Positions 1-12,160 are shown, counted from the first letter of the stretch. The stretch: 64,000 bases of DNA from Dichetophora obliterata (GCA_963920525.1 OY986436.1:88537970-88601969), one strand, 5' to 3'. Notes: generated from the letters alone by a model not told the origin. Program-made: numbers and translations.

Positions 1-2668
1 AATAAGAACTAAAATCCAAGGACGTAAAACACGTACCGTGGTACCTGGGACGACTGTAATAATCGAAATATCTGTCTAGTGCAGTACATACCTCTTTAGT
101 GCTTGTGGTATTTGTCGGATAAAGTTTAACATATTTTGTGAATTCGTCAATAACAGCTAAAATATGTTTTCGCTTAGGGGCAATAGCCGGAAGAGGGCCA
201 AAATGATCGATATGAATCGTATCGAACGGAAGTGATTTCTTCGGAATATTATAAAGATCGCTATCATTTGAGTGAGGAGCAGTTGAATATAAGAGGCACT
301 TTAGGCAATTTCGTATGAATTTATCTACTTTGTTTTTCATGTCTGGGAACCAGTAGTGGCACAAAAGCTGATTAACACACTTTGTTGTAGCTAAATGACC
401 TAGCTTTTCATGAATATTCCGAATAATATTCGTTTCCATTTCTTTCGGAACATATAACAGGAATTTTCCGTCTTTGGTTTTACGATAAATCAGTCCGTCA
501 TCTAAAACAAAGTTTTTGACTTCGCCCTCCTCTAAGAGGTCTCTTAATTTTACAATTTCACTATCACGGTTTTGCGTTATTTGTAGCTGAATGTCAATAT
601 CTTCGGAGTTAATGGCTAAAACAGTTGGATTACGACTGAGGGCATCGGCATGCCCCATACTAGCACCACTTCTATGCTGAATGGTGTAATTATAGTTTTC
701 CAATTCCAAAGCCCATCTGGCAATTCTGGCGTTCAAACTTTTTTTGTTTAATGTTAGTGTTAGTAAATTACAGTCGGAAACAATTCGGAATGGAATCCCT
801 TCTAAGTAAATTCGGAAACGTCGTAAGGAATAAATTATAGAGAGTGATTCCAATTCGAAACTATGGTATCTACTTTCGGCTTGGGTTGTTCGTTTCAAAA
901 AATAAGCCACAGGGTGAAATTTACCATCTTCCTGTTTTTGCAATAACACACTACCAAAGCCGACTGAACTAGCATCACAATGAAGCTCGGTTTCCTTCAT
1001 TGGATGATAAATGGATAGCACTGGTCTTTTGAGAAGTTTAGCTTTCAGCAAATGCATTTTGACAATCATCATCAAAAACGAAAACACACTCTTTCTTTGC
1101 TAAATCAAGTAATGGTTTAACAATTCTCGAAAATGACGGAATAAACCGACGGAAATACGAGAATAGTCCTAAGCATCGTTGCACTTCGCGTGTATTCGCC
1201 GGAGCTGGAAAGTGCGTAATTGCTTCAAGATGTTTATCGCTAGGTCTCACACCATTTTCCCCGACACAATACCCAAGGAATTCTATATCGGAAAAACAAA
1301 ATTGACATTTACGTAAGTTTAATTCTAGACGAAATTAAGACAACCTCTCTAAAATACGGCTTATGTCTTTGAAATGCTTTTCAATAGTGTTATTCATGAT
1401 CGTAATGTCGTCCATATAGACTACAACTATGCCCTCGTCAAGAAATGGTCTAAGAACATGGTTTACAAATCGCTGGAATACCGCAGGAGCGTTTTTTAGC
1501 CCAAAAGGCATTCGAATACATTCGTACTGGCGCATGGGTGTGACAAAAGCTGTAAACTTAACTGAATTTTCGGCAACACGAATTTGATGAAATCCGTTTT
1601 TAAGATCTAAAGTACTGAAATATTTTTTCCCTCCATACGTTCTAGACAATCATCAATAAGTGGCAACGGATAGTTGTCTCTTTCTGTTATTTTATTTAAA
1701 GCACGATAGTCTACACATTTTCTAGTCTCGCCCGATTTCTTTTTAACCAAAACAATTGGCGAGGCATACGGAGAATTACTAGGTCTTATTTTCCCCTCGT
1801 CAATGAGTTTCTGAATAATTTCAGTCACTTCTAGTTTGTCACGATAGGATAGTCGTCTGGGTGTAAAGCTAATGGGGGTATCAGAAGTTAGCCGAATGTT
1901 CATTTCGTAGTCATTTTCTACTGCAGGAATGTTATTTAAGTCAAAATATTTGTCACGTAAAATTTGGTTTAAACCATTGATTTCGAATGAATTTAACTTA
2001 CTACAGATATTGATTTCATCACTTTCACTATCAGACTGAGGCTCTATTGCGAATATATCAGGTACAAAATTGTGTTCGTGATCATGACAACTACCAGTTA
2101 CCACGGTTTTCTCTATCTCGTTTTCTTGTTCAGAATTTTTCGTTTTTGTTTTAATGAAAACTTGGTCTGCGATAGATTCGGAATGTTTAGCTCTCGGAAC
2201 CTTAGTGGTGACCAGATCAAACTCGAAGTGAAGTAATGTCTCATTTAATTCAATTTTATTAATATCTTCATTGACATTTTTAAACTTAATAATATTATTA
2301 AAAATCGGAATACTTAAAGAAATGTTAAATAGTTTCATGAAATCTCTTCCCAGTACAAATGGAATTGATAGTAGTTCGTCTGAAATAACAAAAATGTTAA
2401 GCTCGCGTTTGATCCCAAAGAAATTAATCACAACTGGCACGCGGCCAAAAGAATTCAACTTGAAATTACCTATGCCTTTGTAACCAGAGAAAACTGCGTT
2501 TCCACTTATAAGGTTTGACAGAATTGCGGAACGTTGCGCAAAACTAACCGGACTGCCAGTATCGATAATAGAGAAAAATTTTTTAAATACACCGTGTCTA
2601 ACAGAATCTGTCGAAAAAGCAACACTTACCGTATTCAATTCGGAAAAAGCTGATCTTAGTTTATTCAT
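1..2668 (-). pseudogene. Gypsy pol: protease, RT, RNase H, integrase
   Basis: The protease carries IDTGSPVSFA near 2565 (catalytic DTG). RT follows with a DNYPLPLIDDCLERM finger motif near 1660, a KKYFSTLDLKNGFHQI motif near 1600 and a YMDD catalytic box near 1410. The RT frame shifts near 1625 in an A/T run, meets an in-frame TAA at 1335, and shifts again near 1038. The RNase H start (HCDASSVGFGSVLLQ) lies near 970 and the chromo-like spacer and His/Cys zinc finger of integrase near 300-430. The integrase core begins with IHIDHFGPLPA near 215. Close to the window edge the segment that should carry the second catalytic Asp is missing, since YYSRPR runs straight into GTCFTS. Confidence 0.85.
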
Positions 2669-2680
2669 TTCGTCGACATC

Positions 2681-3625
2681 CTACAATAAAGCCACTCGCG
2701 TTGCGCTGGGGGGTGGTGCTGGCTTCGGACAATTTCGTAGAACGTGTTGGCCCGACCCACAGCGGAAACAGGAACCAATTTGCAGTTTAGGTCTGGTGCA
2801 ATTTGCTGCAAAGTAGCCAAGGCCGGAACAATTAAAGCACTGAACTTGGCTTGAAGAGATTTATTTTTTAATGTTTGGCTTGACGGAATAATTATTTTTC
2901 GGAATTGGTGCGGGATTTGATGATTTGCGCAGCTGGACGTAGCGCTGGGCAAGCTTTTTGAGCTGTAGTAAATTCGTTGCAGGGTACAGCACGGCAACAC
3001 ATGGTGCTTGGTCTTCAAGGCCACTAATTATTGCATGAACCACGTGAAGTTCATAAATCTCGGAAAGGGAAGCAATTTCCTCCATCTGTAGAATGTAGCC
3101 CAGAACAGAAGTCTTAACCGGGTCGTACTTTTGTTCCCTCAAATAATCTTTTATCTCCGTATCGGAATGCAGGCAGCTAAAATTCGCCAAAAAATTTTCG
3201 CAGAATGCGGCATATGATGTTGATCTGTCAACGTGCAGAAATGACTCAGCGGGCGTACCCTTCTTCATAAGCCGGCGCACACATTGCAGACGGAATTGAT
3301 CGTTAACACCCAGAGAATCACAGCATTTTTCGAAATCGCTTAACCATTTGTCAGCCTCAAAAAGACCACATGCGCTGAAACTGGGCACAGCATACTCCAC
3401 ATCGCTGAAGTCCACCCTGCCACCACCACGAATACAGTCAACACTGGATGCCCCCAGAGCGCCTTCCAATTCTGCCAACCGCTTGCGCAACTCAGCGATT
3501 TCTATGCGTTTTTTCAGTTCACGCATCTCCTCATCCAAAGCAGATTTCGTATTAGCTGGATTTATCGAACACTCTGTAGCTGCATCTACATTTGTTGCGC
3601 CTTCAACATCTTCAGTCTTCACCAT
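2681..3625 (-). pseudogene. Gypsy gag (capsid and nucleocapsid), broken by a stop
   Basis: The likely start is the Met at 3625 (MVKTEDVEG), although the open frame extends to 3703. An acidic, coiled-coil-like N-terminus rich in Glu, Lys and Leu is followed by a retrotransposon capsid-like helical region (KWLSDFEKC, LMKKGTPAESFLHV). An in-frame TAA at 2861-2863 interrupts the frame just before two zinc knuckles, CFNCSGLGYFAANC and CFRCGSGQHVLRNC, which lie in the same frame and end at a TAG at 2681. The knuckles would bind element RNA during particle assembly. The stop could in principle be read through, but with the damage in pol it is more likely decay. Confidence 0.8.
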
Positions 3626-3703
3626 CGACTGAGCTTGTTTTGGAATTTGAGTTGTTGTAGGCCATACTGAGTGATAGTATAAATATATATACAATAATCC
3701 CAC

Positions 3704-4036
3704 TTCTGAGATGTAGACAGTTCTAACTTACTCTTCCAAGTCATTTTATTTGCTTTTCAGAATTCTTAACTAACTTAGCTTAAATAAAAATCGACTCTTG
3801 CACGCGTTCAGAATCAAATTGTCTGCCAAAAATCCCGTTCGGCCTGATCCGTTGTTTTATGGTGCCACACAAAATACGTAGAAGCGTATATGTATGTGTG
3901 CATGCATTCAACAACAGAAAAAACAAAGACCAAATCAAAGAAGACAAAAGAACTGAACAGTTGCAGGGCTGCCGAGTAATAATTAACACTACTAAATACT
4001 TAATACTATTACAATATATAGATTATCGGTTCATAA
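3704..4036. other. Unassigned stretch right of Gypsy gag
   Basis: This should contain the 5' leader and LTR of the Gypsy element at 1-3703, but no TG...CA-bounded repeat, primer binding site or gene is recognisable. It has no convincing ORF. Confidence 0.4.
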
Positions 4037-4257
4037 TTATATTTTATAATACATATTACAATATATTATTAAAACTTCTTCTAAATTGTCGATGGTGAAA
4101 TTTTGACGCTTTTCAGAAAATATCATTTTGTATGTGGAGAAGCTTTTTTCCACATCACATGAAGTCAAGGGTGCATACTTAAATTTAGGAACATATTTGC
4201 CGGATATTTTCAAATTTTTTAATGCAAGTCTTTTTTTCCTTTCTCTAATAAAAAAAC
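4037..4257 (-). pseudogene. hAT transposase C-terminal dimerisation domain remnant
   Basis: The minus strand reads ERKKRLALKNL, then KFKYAPLTSCDVEKSFSTYK, then MIFSEKRQNFTIDNLEEVL and a TAA at 4037-4039. The YAPLTSCDVE(K/R)SFS and NLEE(V/Y)L signatures are those of the hAT C-terminal dimerisation domain. Only this last domain is clear. A possible upstream piece (MKELREKFEHQKLQGLIAT followed by a stop) lies near 4300-4355. It is unrelated in sequence to the hAT-like element that starts at 5077. Confidence 0.75.
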
Positions 4258-4588
4258 ATAAAAATAAATATTCTCTTAATGGTGGTTTCAGCTAAGTAGC
4301 TATAAGACCCTGCAACTTTTGATGTTCAAATTTCTCGCGCAGTTCTTTCATCATTGAAAACATATCCAAGATAACCAGTAAACTCTAAAAAACAGAGTGC
4401 TTTCAGTGGGCGACTATGACAAACAAATTTTTATTAACAATTTAGACGGGCTGATTTTTTCGCCCTCAGAAAATCAAAAATATTTTCAACACGTAAAATT
4501 TATACAAGAAAACAGTACAAAAACAGTAGATTATTAAAAAAACAGTATTTTTGCGTACTATCTTGGGTGCATGTCATAAAATAGTACA

Positions 4589-4824
4589 TTGGGTCATGTG
4601 AATAAAAAATCAGCAAATGCTTTTACTGAATTTTTCTAGTAAAAAGTATGGATTTAGTGAAACAAAAAAGCCATATCTATATAGCTTTTTTTATATATAT
4701 ATCTATATAGCTTTAAGCTTTTTAAGCTATATCTATATAGCTTTTTTTATTCACTAAATCTATACTTTTTACTAGAAAAATTCAGTAAAAGCATTTGCTG
4801 ATTTTTTATTCACATGACCCATTG
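4589..4824. repeat. Long near-perfect inverted repeat (hairpin)
   Basis: The arm at about 4589-4685 (starts CATTGGGTCATGTGAATAA) is repeated in inverse orientation at about 4730-4824 with only a few mismatches. The short spacer is made of TATATA and AAGCTT-like sequence. This is a fold-back MITE or an inverted duplication. No target duplication was identified. Confidence 0.75.
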
Positions 4825-5360
4825 TCCAAAAAAAACAGTACTGTTCTGTTAAAAAAAGCGCATCTGGCATCCCTATCCTGTACCCTTTGAAAACGTTCAT
4901 CTCTATTACTATGTTCACACATGATAAAAATCAAGAACATATAATATGCAAATATGCAAGTTTTTTAATTTGCATATGTACTTAATGTAAGCAATATACA
5001 AAAGTTGTGTTATGTTTTCCGATATAGAATTTTTCGGGATGCATATCTGTGTCATAGAAATTGTTTTGTGATCATTAGAGGTGTTCTTATTTGTATGGCG
5101 AAATTTCAAAGTGTTCTGAATTCATTTCGCCGGGCAGATTTTTGTTCCTTTATATTAAAAAATGATATAACTTAAATATTGAACGAATCCGATAACTTTA
5201 AGTGGACCCGGAAACGACTTCAGTATGCCTCTATGCGAATAAATAAAACAACATGGGCAATTTTGAAAATTTTTTTCGAAAAATATTTTTATAATTTTGG
5301 TAAACATAAAAAAATCAAAATGAAGTAGGGAATAGTTTTCTGGATATATACACCTTGATA

Positions 5361-7784
5361 TTATGGATGTATTATTTGGTCCGATTTTTTATACGATGGA
5401 TATTTGTGTCTATATGCCTCAACAACCTGGAGTAGCAGTTGTTTTTCCTCTTCATCATTTGTTAATATTCTATTAAAATCTTGAATGAATTTAACTCCTC
5501 TCTCTGCTGTATCATTTACAACAAATAAATCCTTACAGAATGTACAGCCTTCCTCAAATTCAAACGACGTTTCCTAAGTTGAAGGATCAAACTCTAGAAA
5601 TTCCAGGGATAAATTAAATCGACTGAAGAAACACTTTGTTTTCTCTGATACAAAATCACTTATGGAGTATCTTTCGAAGTCTTTTAAGTTGAAATAGGAT
5701 CGCCCATTTTTTAATTTCACCGTTGGTTCTTTTAATTTAAGTTTTTCAACCATGTTACGTTTTTCTTCAAAAGATATATTTGAATCGAAAAAGGCTAGAG
5801 CTATTGTTTCCTCAGAAATATACCATAAATGGTGGCTAAATTTTTTAAGTATTACTGCTGAGATTTCTGTGCTGGTTTCAGAATACTTTATAGCACCTTG
5901 AATGAAGGTCAAATCTTGAAGCGCTGCGTCTATGGCATTCGTACATCTGAACCAGGCTTTAATATAAAGTTTTACTAGAAAAATACATATATCACGTAAT
6001 CCATTTGATTCATTTTTCGTAAGTGAGAATTGGTCACGGAATAGAAATATTTTTAAAGAATATATTGCTTTTGACATCCAGCGTGCATGACTAGTTGGAC
6101 CTGGCGTTCGAAAATTATACCGTTCTGCGCCAAGAAAGATTAAGACCAACTGTAACAGTTCTGTATAGTCTTCTCGATTTTGAGATTTAGTCAGTTGATC
6201 AAAACAAAACTTTACACAATTTCCACGTTCAGATGGACTTATTTGTAGACAAACAGTTGTATCTGCATTGCCACTTCTGAATAATTCTTTCTTAAAACCT
6301 GGCCATGATTTTGCAAATCTTTCAAATATTGAAACTTCTGGAGCAGAGGTTGAATATAATTTGGTTTCGAAAACGCTGCGCAATATAATCTCATACACAT
6401 GGTGGCGGCAAGGTAGGTTGATTACACTACGTCCAATTTTTTTTTCCAAGAGAACAGCAGCGCCTGTGTTGATACCAGTATTTGTAGACGTTGTATCGTA
6501 TGAGAAGCCACTTACTTGATCAACAATATTCCATTTAACTAGAACTTCATAAACTGCATCTGCAATATTTTTGCCAGTTGAAGATTCCACTTTCGGTGCA
6601 CCAAGAAACTTTGATGTGCCGTTGTAGCTAACCAAAATTGCAATCCGCTCAACTTTTGTGGATCCAATCAAATCTTTCATAAACTTTCCGTCGAAATGAG
6701 CTACCAGTGAACCAATTTTACTAAACTATAAATAGTAATGAGATTCTGCTAAAAATCCTTTTTTTGAAACATTTTTAAAAATCAACTTACATTGTCTTTA
6801 AATCCAGTCGTAATTTCATTAGATTCTTTTATACGATTTTCTTGGCGTAAACGATGAATAGTTGAACGACTAATGACAAGGTCCTCTACATGATGTCCTA
6901 ATGCCTCTGCTGCTGCTATAAGGATGTGAACTGCCATTCCATCAGACACTTTGGCATTGTCTAGCGCTGCTACTAACCGAGCTGTAATAAAACTTTTGCG
7001 ACCCCGTTTTTGGCCTAACACAGAGTTTGAGCTTAGGTTTTCCTTGTCAATAGATGTGTCGTTAACCGGTAAGTTGACAACACTATCTTCATCAGACCAC
7101 TCCATAAGTTGAGAAACGTCTATAGAAAACTGGACGGTCAAATCTAAAATGTATTAATATACAAAACATACCTGCTTGACTCGATTTTTCTTCTTCGTAC
7201 TTCCTTTTTCGCGCAGCTTTTTTATCTTTTCGTTCCTGTGCTTTTCTTTCTCGGTCCCATAAAGCCATATCCACGCCAGCCATGCAACCAGGGCGTCCTT
7301 TTTGTCTTTGCATTTCTAGAAACTGCCTATCTTCCACAATAACAATTTGGACTAGTGCATCGGCGGCGGCAATATCAAATAACTCATCCAGATGTTCAAC
7401 AAATGTTTCAACGGCTTGTTTTTGGGCATTTGATCTTTTCCCAGAGATTGTTTTTTGAAATTTTTTTCACTTTTCATATAATTTTAGTAATTTTTCAATA
7501 CACTTATGCCCTTCTCGAATCGGTATACGTGCTTGATGCCAAAATATTTGAACTGCATCGATTGCCAATTTTGCACTTTGCTTTGCTGAAAGATTTACAA
7601 AACGCATATTGTAGAATAGGACTTGCAAGACCTGACGATTTGACGGAAGCTTTGCGCCAGTAATTTGGTGAGAAACATTCCCTATTAAGTCGATTTTCTG
7701 TAAATTTTCAATGCATTTACGTGTTGTAACGATTGAAGTGCTTGGTGCTTCTTCAGTAGTAGATTTAGATGATATTTTGGACAT
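5361..7784 (-). pseudogene. hAT-like transposase, three-exon model with two stops
   Basis: Frame analysis gives a model of exons 7784-7172, 7143-6791 and 6725-5361 (777 codons including the stop). The joins are a 28-nt GT...AG gap (7144-7171) and a normal 65-nt GT...AG intron (6726-6790). Exon 1 has an in-frame TGA at 7467-7469 and exon 3 an in-frame TAG at 5574-5576; the frame is open on either side of each. Visible features are a basic segment (RERKAQERKDKKAARKRKY), a helix-turn-helix-like stretch (VISRSTIHRLRQENRI), a possible catalytic Asp region (GFSYDTTSTNTG), LPCRHHVYEI, and a C-terminal VVNDTAERGVKFIQDFN. I recognise these as recurrent in arthropod transposon proteins but cannot name the exact subfamily. 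Confidence 0.75.
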
Positions 7785-8006
7785 ATTAATTGTTATACAT
7801 GTATACTGAAAACACCACTTGAATTACAAATTAATTAATTTCACTGTTTAGAACTCATTACACTCCGATCAACACTCACATTACAAATGAAAAAATCAAC
7901 TGAACTACGGATTTTTCAACAATGACATTTGCCGTTTTCCTGATAATGTTAGGAAATGCCAGTGCATGCATATGTACGACATATGCAGCGACTGACAAGA
8001 CAACGA

Positions 8007-8165
8007 AACGCCAGTTGGGACCGCCAACTGATGAACCAAAACAACAACAATAACAGTAGTAGCGGACCGGCAACTGATCGAGACAAACCAAACGATAGTT
8101 GGGACCGACGAATGATGAGACAAAACAACAACAACAGCATTATCGGACCGGTGACTGTTGGAGCC
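8007..8165. repeat. Two-unit subterminal tandem repeat in the hAT-like element
   Basis: Two imperfect units about 84 bp apart (starting 8007 and 8091) share AGTTGGGACCG, an AACAACAACAA tract and GCGGACCGGCAACTG or its variant. They lie in the 5' untranslated end of the transposon. In hAT elements such subterminal repeats often bind transposase; that role here is inferred. Confidence 0.6.
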
Positions 8166-8400
8166 AAACGACAAGAAACATCATTACATGATGTTGTTGT
8201 TGTGGTGTCGTAGAACAATATATTTCTATGTTAGGGTGATTCCTTATTTTACAGTTTTAAGATAAAATGCTTAAATAAATGAAAATGATGGTAAATACTA
8301 CCGTAAATAAAATGAAATTAATGAAATAAAATAAAATTAGTAAAATAATTAAAAATATTATAAATAAATAAAATAAATCTCCAACACCCGTTATCACCAG

Positions 8401-8554
8401 CAGGGGCTGATCTATTTTTTTGAGGGGGAGGGGGTCGCAGGATTGAAAAAAAAAATCAAAAATAAAAAAACTAACCAAATAATCAAAGCAAACTGGGCTG
8501 TTTTTTGCGGGGGGAGGGTTATGAACCCCCTGACCCCCTCTGGATCCGCGCCTG
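8401..8554. mobile_element. Small hAT-type MITE nested in the larger hAT-like element
   Basis: The left end CAGGGGCTGATC and the inverse of the right end, CAGGCGCGGATCCA, form imperfect terminal repeats. Next to them are G-rich blocks (GAGGGGGAGGGGG on the left, CCCCCTGACCCCC on the right). The flanks are ATCACCAG (8393-8400) and ATCATCAG (8555-8562), an 8-bp duplication with one change. No coding capacity. Confidence 0.75.
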
Positions 8555-9003
8555 ATCATCAGCGTCTCTCGTTGAGAAATAGATAATTTCCAGGAAAAGT
8601 CTACGCAAACAGTAGTGTTCTAAACAATACATTCTTTTTCGAATCGCATATACTTTTAAAGCTTCAATAATAACTACTATAGTTGGTAGAGTGATAAAGT
8701 GGATTGCGGTTTAGGTTAGCCACCTATATTTTTTAATTTAAAAAAGGTCTATTTTATGGAGTGGACTTTTTGCATAATTTATTTTGGCTTATAATTGATA
8801 TTTCACATACCTCATTTGGGGTAACGTGCCACATTTTATATTTGAAAAATTCCAATATTTGATGTCATTTCCGGGTCCACTAAAACATATCGGATTTACT
8901 CCAGATTTGTTTTATTCACCATTTTAATATAAAAGGAACAAGAATCTGCCCGGCGGTTTATAAAAATCCGATATTTCAAAATAAGAACACCCCTAGTGAT
9001 CAT

Positions 9004-10958
9004 TCAATACAAATATACAATTTCATATTTACCACTATCTAGTTATTAGTCAGTTAATGACGAGAACATCGGTTACAACCATTTGAAATTCCAGTCAATC
9101 ATAATAAAAACTAAAATATTTTATATAAAATTTTGTTTAATTTTCATTTGTTTAGTTGTTAAAAAATTATCAGTACAAGGTAAAAAATAAATATAAATTT
9201 GTCTAAAGACAATACATGATTTAAGAAACTTGCGAGTTGTTTAACATTTCCATTGAAATCATTATTGCACAAGTTTAAGACATCATAACATCGTTCGATG
9301 GATGTTTTCCCAATTCTCGAGGGGATATTTGCGAAGCAAGACTGCTACCTCATTCCATTGGCTCATTGCTAGCACTAGTTGGACAGAGATTGCGATCATC
9401 AGCCATATTGCAAAATTGAAGGAACCGTAGAAGTCTTTGAATTGCTTGAAGTTGTGGTTGTTGTTGTCAAAGTCATACACGTATTAAATGAAGAAATTAT
9501 TGGTACAAGGGGCATGACCACTAAAATTAAATTGTAAGCTCAAATTAAATTGTGGAAAAAGCTCAATTTGTTACTTGCAAGTTGTTACTTGTGGCTGCGG
9601 TTTGAGAAGTGGTCCCCACGTCTCATCTTTGGTTTTCAATTTTATGTCCCCCGCCCTTCATTACCCAGCCCACCAGCAGAGTCCACAAGGTGCACCTTTT
9701 GCGGTGCGCTGACCCTCCTACGAAAGCTCCGAAAAGAGCTCCAAAGGCGAACAATCGCTGGAGAAATGGGCTTTCTCAATATATATAACAAAAATGTGCC
9801 CAAAGGACTGCTCAAATGAGTGATTTCGGCGTCCGAAAATGCTCGTTCAGATAACCTTCAAGGGCTCCGTGCGGGCTCCTATATTCGCCTATAATTTTTG
9901 TAAAAGGACTCGTTAAATCATCCAAAGATAACCCAGAATGAGTGTTTTTTGCAAAAGCTCAAAGATAACTTATAATGCAAAAGCACTCCGATAATGGTCC
10001 GAAGAGGAGTCCGTACGGATTCCAAAAATGCTCCTAGTTTCATTCATAATTGATAAGCATATTTTTTTTCTTATTATTAAAAAATGGATTTTTAAAAATA
10101 TGGTTTCACATAGAAATAAAAAGCAATAACTTAATGAAAATGAAGAAATGACATATGAAAATATGGAAATATGTGGCAGAGCCAACAATTTTTCTGTTAA
10201 ATGCGCCTGAAACATTGTAATATTAGTCAAAAATATTTTGTATGGGGTATTTTTTTTGCCTCTAAATGCATTCGTAACTATCATAATGTCAACAGATTTT
10301 TTCGGTGTCTTTTTCCAGGAAAATTGGGAAGCTGCGTTGTTGAAATTGTTTATGGTGAAGAATTGTTACAAAAACTAGCAAATTACTGTTGTGGAGTTGT
10401 AATACTTTTATCGAAATTTGAGAAACGTTATTTTTAAAACATTGCTCACTTAACATTAGTTATAGTAAACAAAGCATATGTACCAAACTCAAAGCTAAGG
10501 GCTTGTAAATTAAATCTTCCAGATTTAAGACTTAGTTAGACTGATTTCAATGCAATTTATTTTTTGTTCCATTGATTTAATGTTCAAAATTTGCGATCCT
10601 ACCATACAGAAGTTATTACGAAAACTAGGAACTTATTAGGAAAATCGCACACCGCGTATATTTTCAACTAGAACAAAACAAAGATAACACAAAGACGCAA
10701 CATGATTCAACAATCCCTTAACACTCTTTGCAGGAGCACTCCGGAAGCACTTCTTTGCAGTGTTACTGTGGGAGTCTTTTCTCACTCCTGCTTCGGAGCA
10801 TTTCGCATTTGGCTGGCTGGGTACTTACTATTAATTTTAGAATCCAAACAGCACTTGGATTAAAAGGCTAACGAATAAATGCTATTGTGTTTGCATGAAA
10901 CTCGCAATTTGAAACTATATTTTTTACAGCTTAAATTTGGCGTTCGCGTTCATGTTAA
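9004..10958. other. Intergenic stretch without recognisable genes
   Basis: AT-rich DNA with only short unsupported ORFs. A moderately GC-rich patch at 9590-10040 and another at 10720-10810 share motifs such as GGAGCACTCCG and may be ends of a degenerate repeat, but no boundaries are visible. Confidence 0.5.
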
Positions 10959-11297
10959 GGCCTGACTATAATAGCCACATGCTGGCAGGCGGATCTGTCA
11001 AAAAAAAGCGAGCCCATGTAAATATATAAGCATACCTATAATTGGAATTGCCACAGTTTCGTTAAGTTTCGTTGGCAAATGTCAAACAATTGTTTATTTG
11101 AGTAAATTGAAAGCCAAACAGCAAAATGTGATCTTGTTTATTTTAGTTTTTTATAACTTATATTATAAATAAATAAAAACTATTTTGTAGCACTTCTCAA
11201 AGTCAGTATATGGCAATTATGGGCATTTTTTTATTTTGACAAAAAGCAGGCTGGCTTTTCATTTAGTTTTTGACATTGTGGCCATTATAGTCAGGCC
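10959..11297. mobile_element. TTAA-flanked MITE (piggyBac-like)
   Basis: The ends are GGCCTGACTATAATAGCCACA and its inverse with one mismatch (GGCCTGACTATAATGGCCACA). TTAA lies immediately outside each end (10955-10958 and 11298-11301). A TTAA target duplication is diagnostic of piggyBac-type (or Kolobok) transposition. The element is 339 bp and non-coding. Confidence 0.75.
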
Positions 11298-11920
11298 TTA
11301 ACTCGGCGTCTCCACTCCACAGGCAATCAATTATTGACGATCCGCTGTCATTTTGCCAGACAGATATTAGCTATATCAAAACAAAGTTTTGTGTGTGGGC
11401 ATTTCATATCTTGATATAAGCATTTGTGAGATGGCGTCAAACACAAATATTCGCTGCATTGAAGCGAAGATATGGGCACGACTACGATTTCCGGGGTTCC
11501 GCAATTTGAAAGTGCTTTCTGGTAGAGAACTTAAAAAAATATGATTGGCCTAACAAAAAATCGATTACTCAACTAGTTATAGTAATTTTATAAGTAAAAC
11601 TATATCATATTTGAAATATGTAATTAAAAAAAACCGTTATTTTATAGTAAATTTGCGATATTAAGGTGACATAAGCTAAGATAAATTTTGACCAAGTAAA
11701 CAAATCGTCCAAGATAACAAGACTAGTGCCAAGCAATTTCCTATCCAATGCTAGAATAATCCCCCCTATCATGAATCATTTTTCACGCGGAATCGGAAAG
11801 GGAGTTTTCATTTATAATATAAAGCTCAAGAACATTTTTGAAATTTTTTAATGAAAATTTGTTGATAAACCGTTGATGAACAGCTGGTTTGTGGGTGTAT
11901 TTGATAAAAAGCCATATTAA

Positions 11921-12160
11921 TTTCATATATAGCTGTACAAAGCACTCATACCAAATTTTAAAGCTCTAGGCTTATTTTTACTACTATTTTCAAAAAAATT
12001 CATATGGAAGTTGGGCATTTCCGTTTGCAGATTTGATCCAAATTTATATAAATTTCATATTTAGCTGTACAAAGCACTCATACCCAATTTCGAAGCTCGA
12101 GGTTTTTTTACTAATTTAAAAAAATCGTATGGAAGGTGGGCGTGTCTTTCCACCCGTTCT
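11921..12160. repeat. Two-copy imperfect tandem repeat, 132-bp period
   Basis: The unit starting TTTCATATATAGCTGTAC at 11921 recurs at 12053. Both units carry a CAAAGCACTCATACC motif and a CGTATGGAAG-like 3' part. The flanking DNA (11298-11920 and 12161-13079) shows no gene. Confidence 0.7.

Larger units (their letters stand above)
1..3703 (-). mobile_element. Gypsy-type LTR retrotransposon, partial and decayed
   Basis: Reading leftwards on the minus strand the order is gag, two CCHC knuckles, aspartic protease, reverse transcriptase, RNase H, and the zinc and core parts of integrase, which is Ty3/Gypsy order. The element runs off the left edge inside the integrase, so its 3' LTR is outside the window. 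No 5' LTR or primer binding site could be recognised to the right of gag. At least two in-frame stops and two frameshifts break the coding region, so this is an old inactive copy. It differs in sequence from the second Gypsy element at 40401-51888. Confidence 0.9.
5077..8995 (-). mobile_element. hAT-like DNA transposon, full length with TIRs and 8-bp TSD
   Basis: The left end TAGAGGTGTTCTTATTT (5077) and the right end, read inversely, TAGGGGTGTTCTTATTTT (8995) start imperfect terminal inverted repeats of roughly 140 bp. The repeats share the later blocks CGCCGGGCAGATT and AGTGGACCCGGAAA. The element is flanked by the perfect 8-bp duplication GTGATCAT (5069-5076 and 8996-9003). The 8-bp duplication and the YAGRGGTG-type ends indicate the hAT superfamily. 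The interior holds one minus-strand transposase gene (5361-7784) and a long 5' region (7785-8869) with subterminal repeats and a nested MITE. Two in-frame stops suggest this copy no longer makes a complete transposase. Confidence 0.9.

Noticed and set aside
7905..8218. Overlapping 85-89-codon ORFs on both strands
   Set aside because: They arise from the CAACAACAA-rich subterminal repeats of the hAT-like element; no codon-like pattern or family match.
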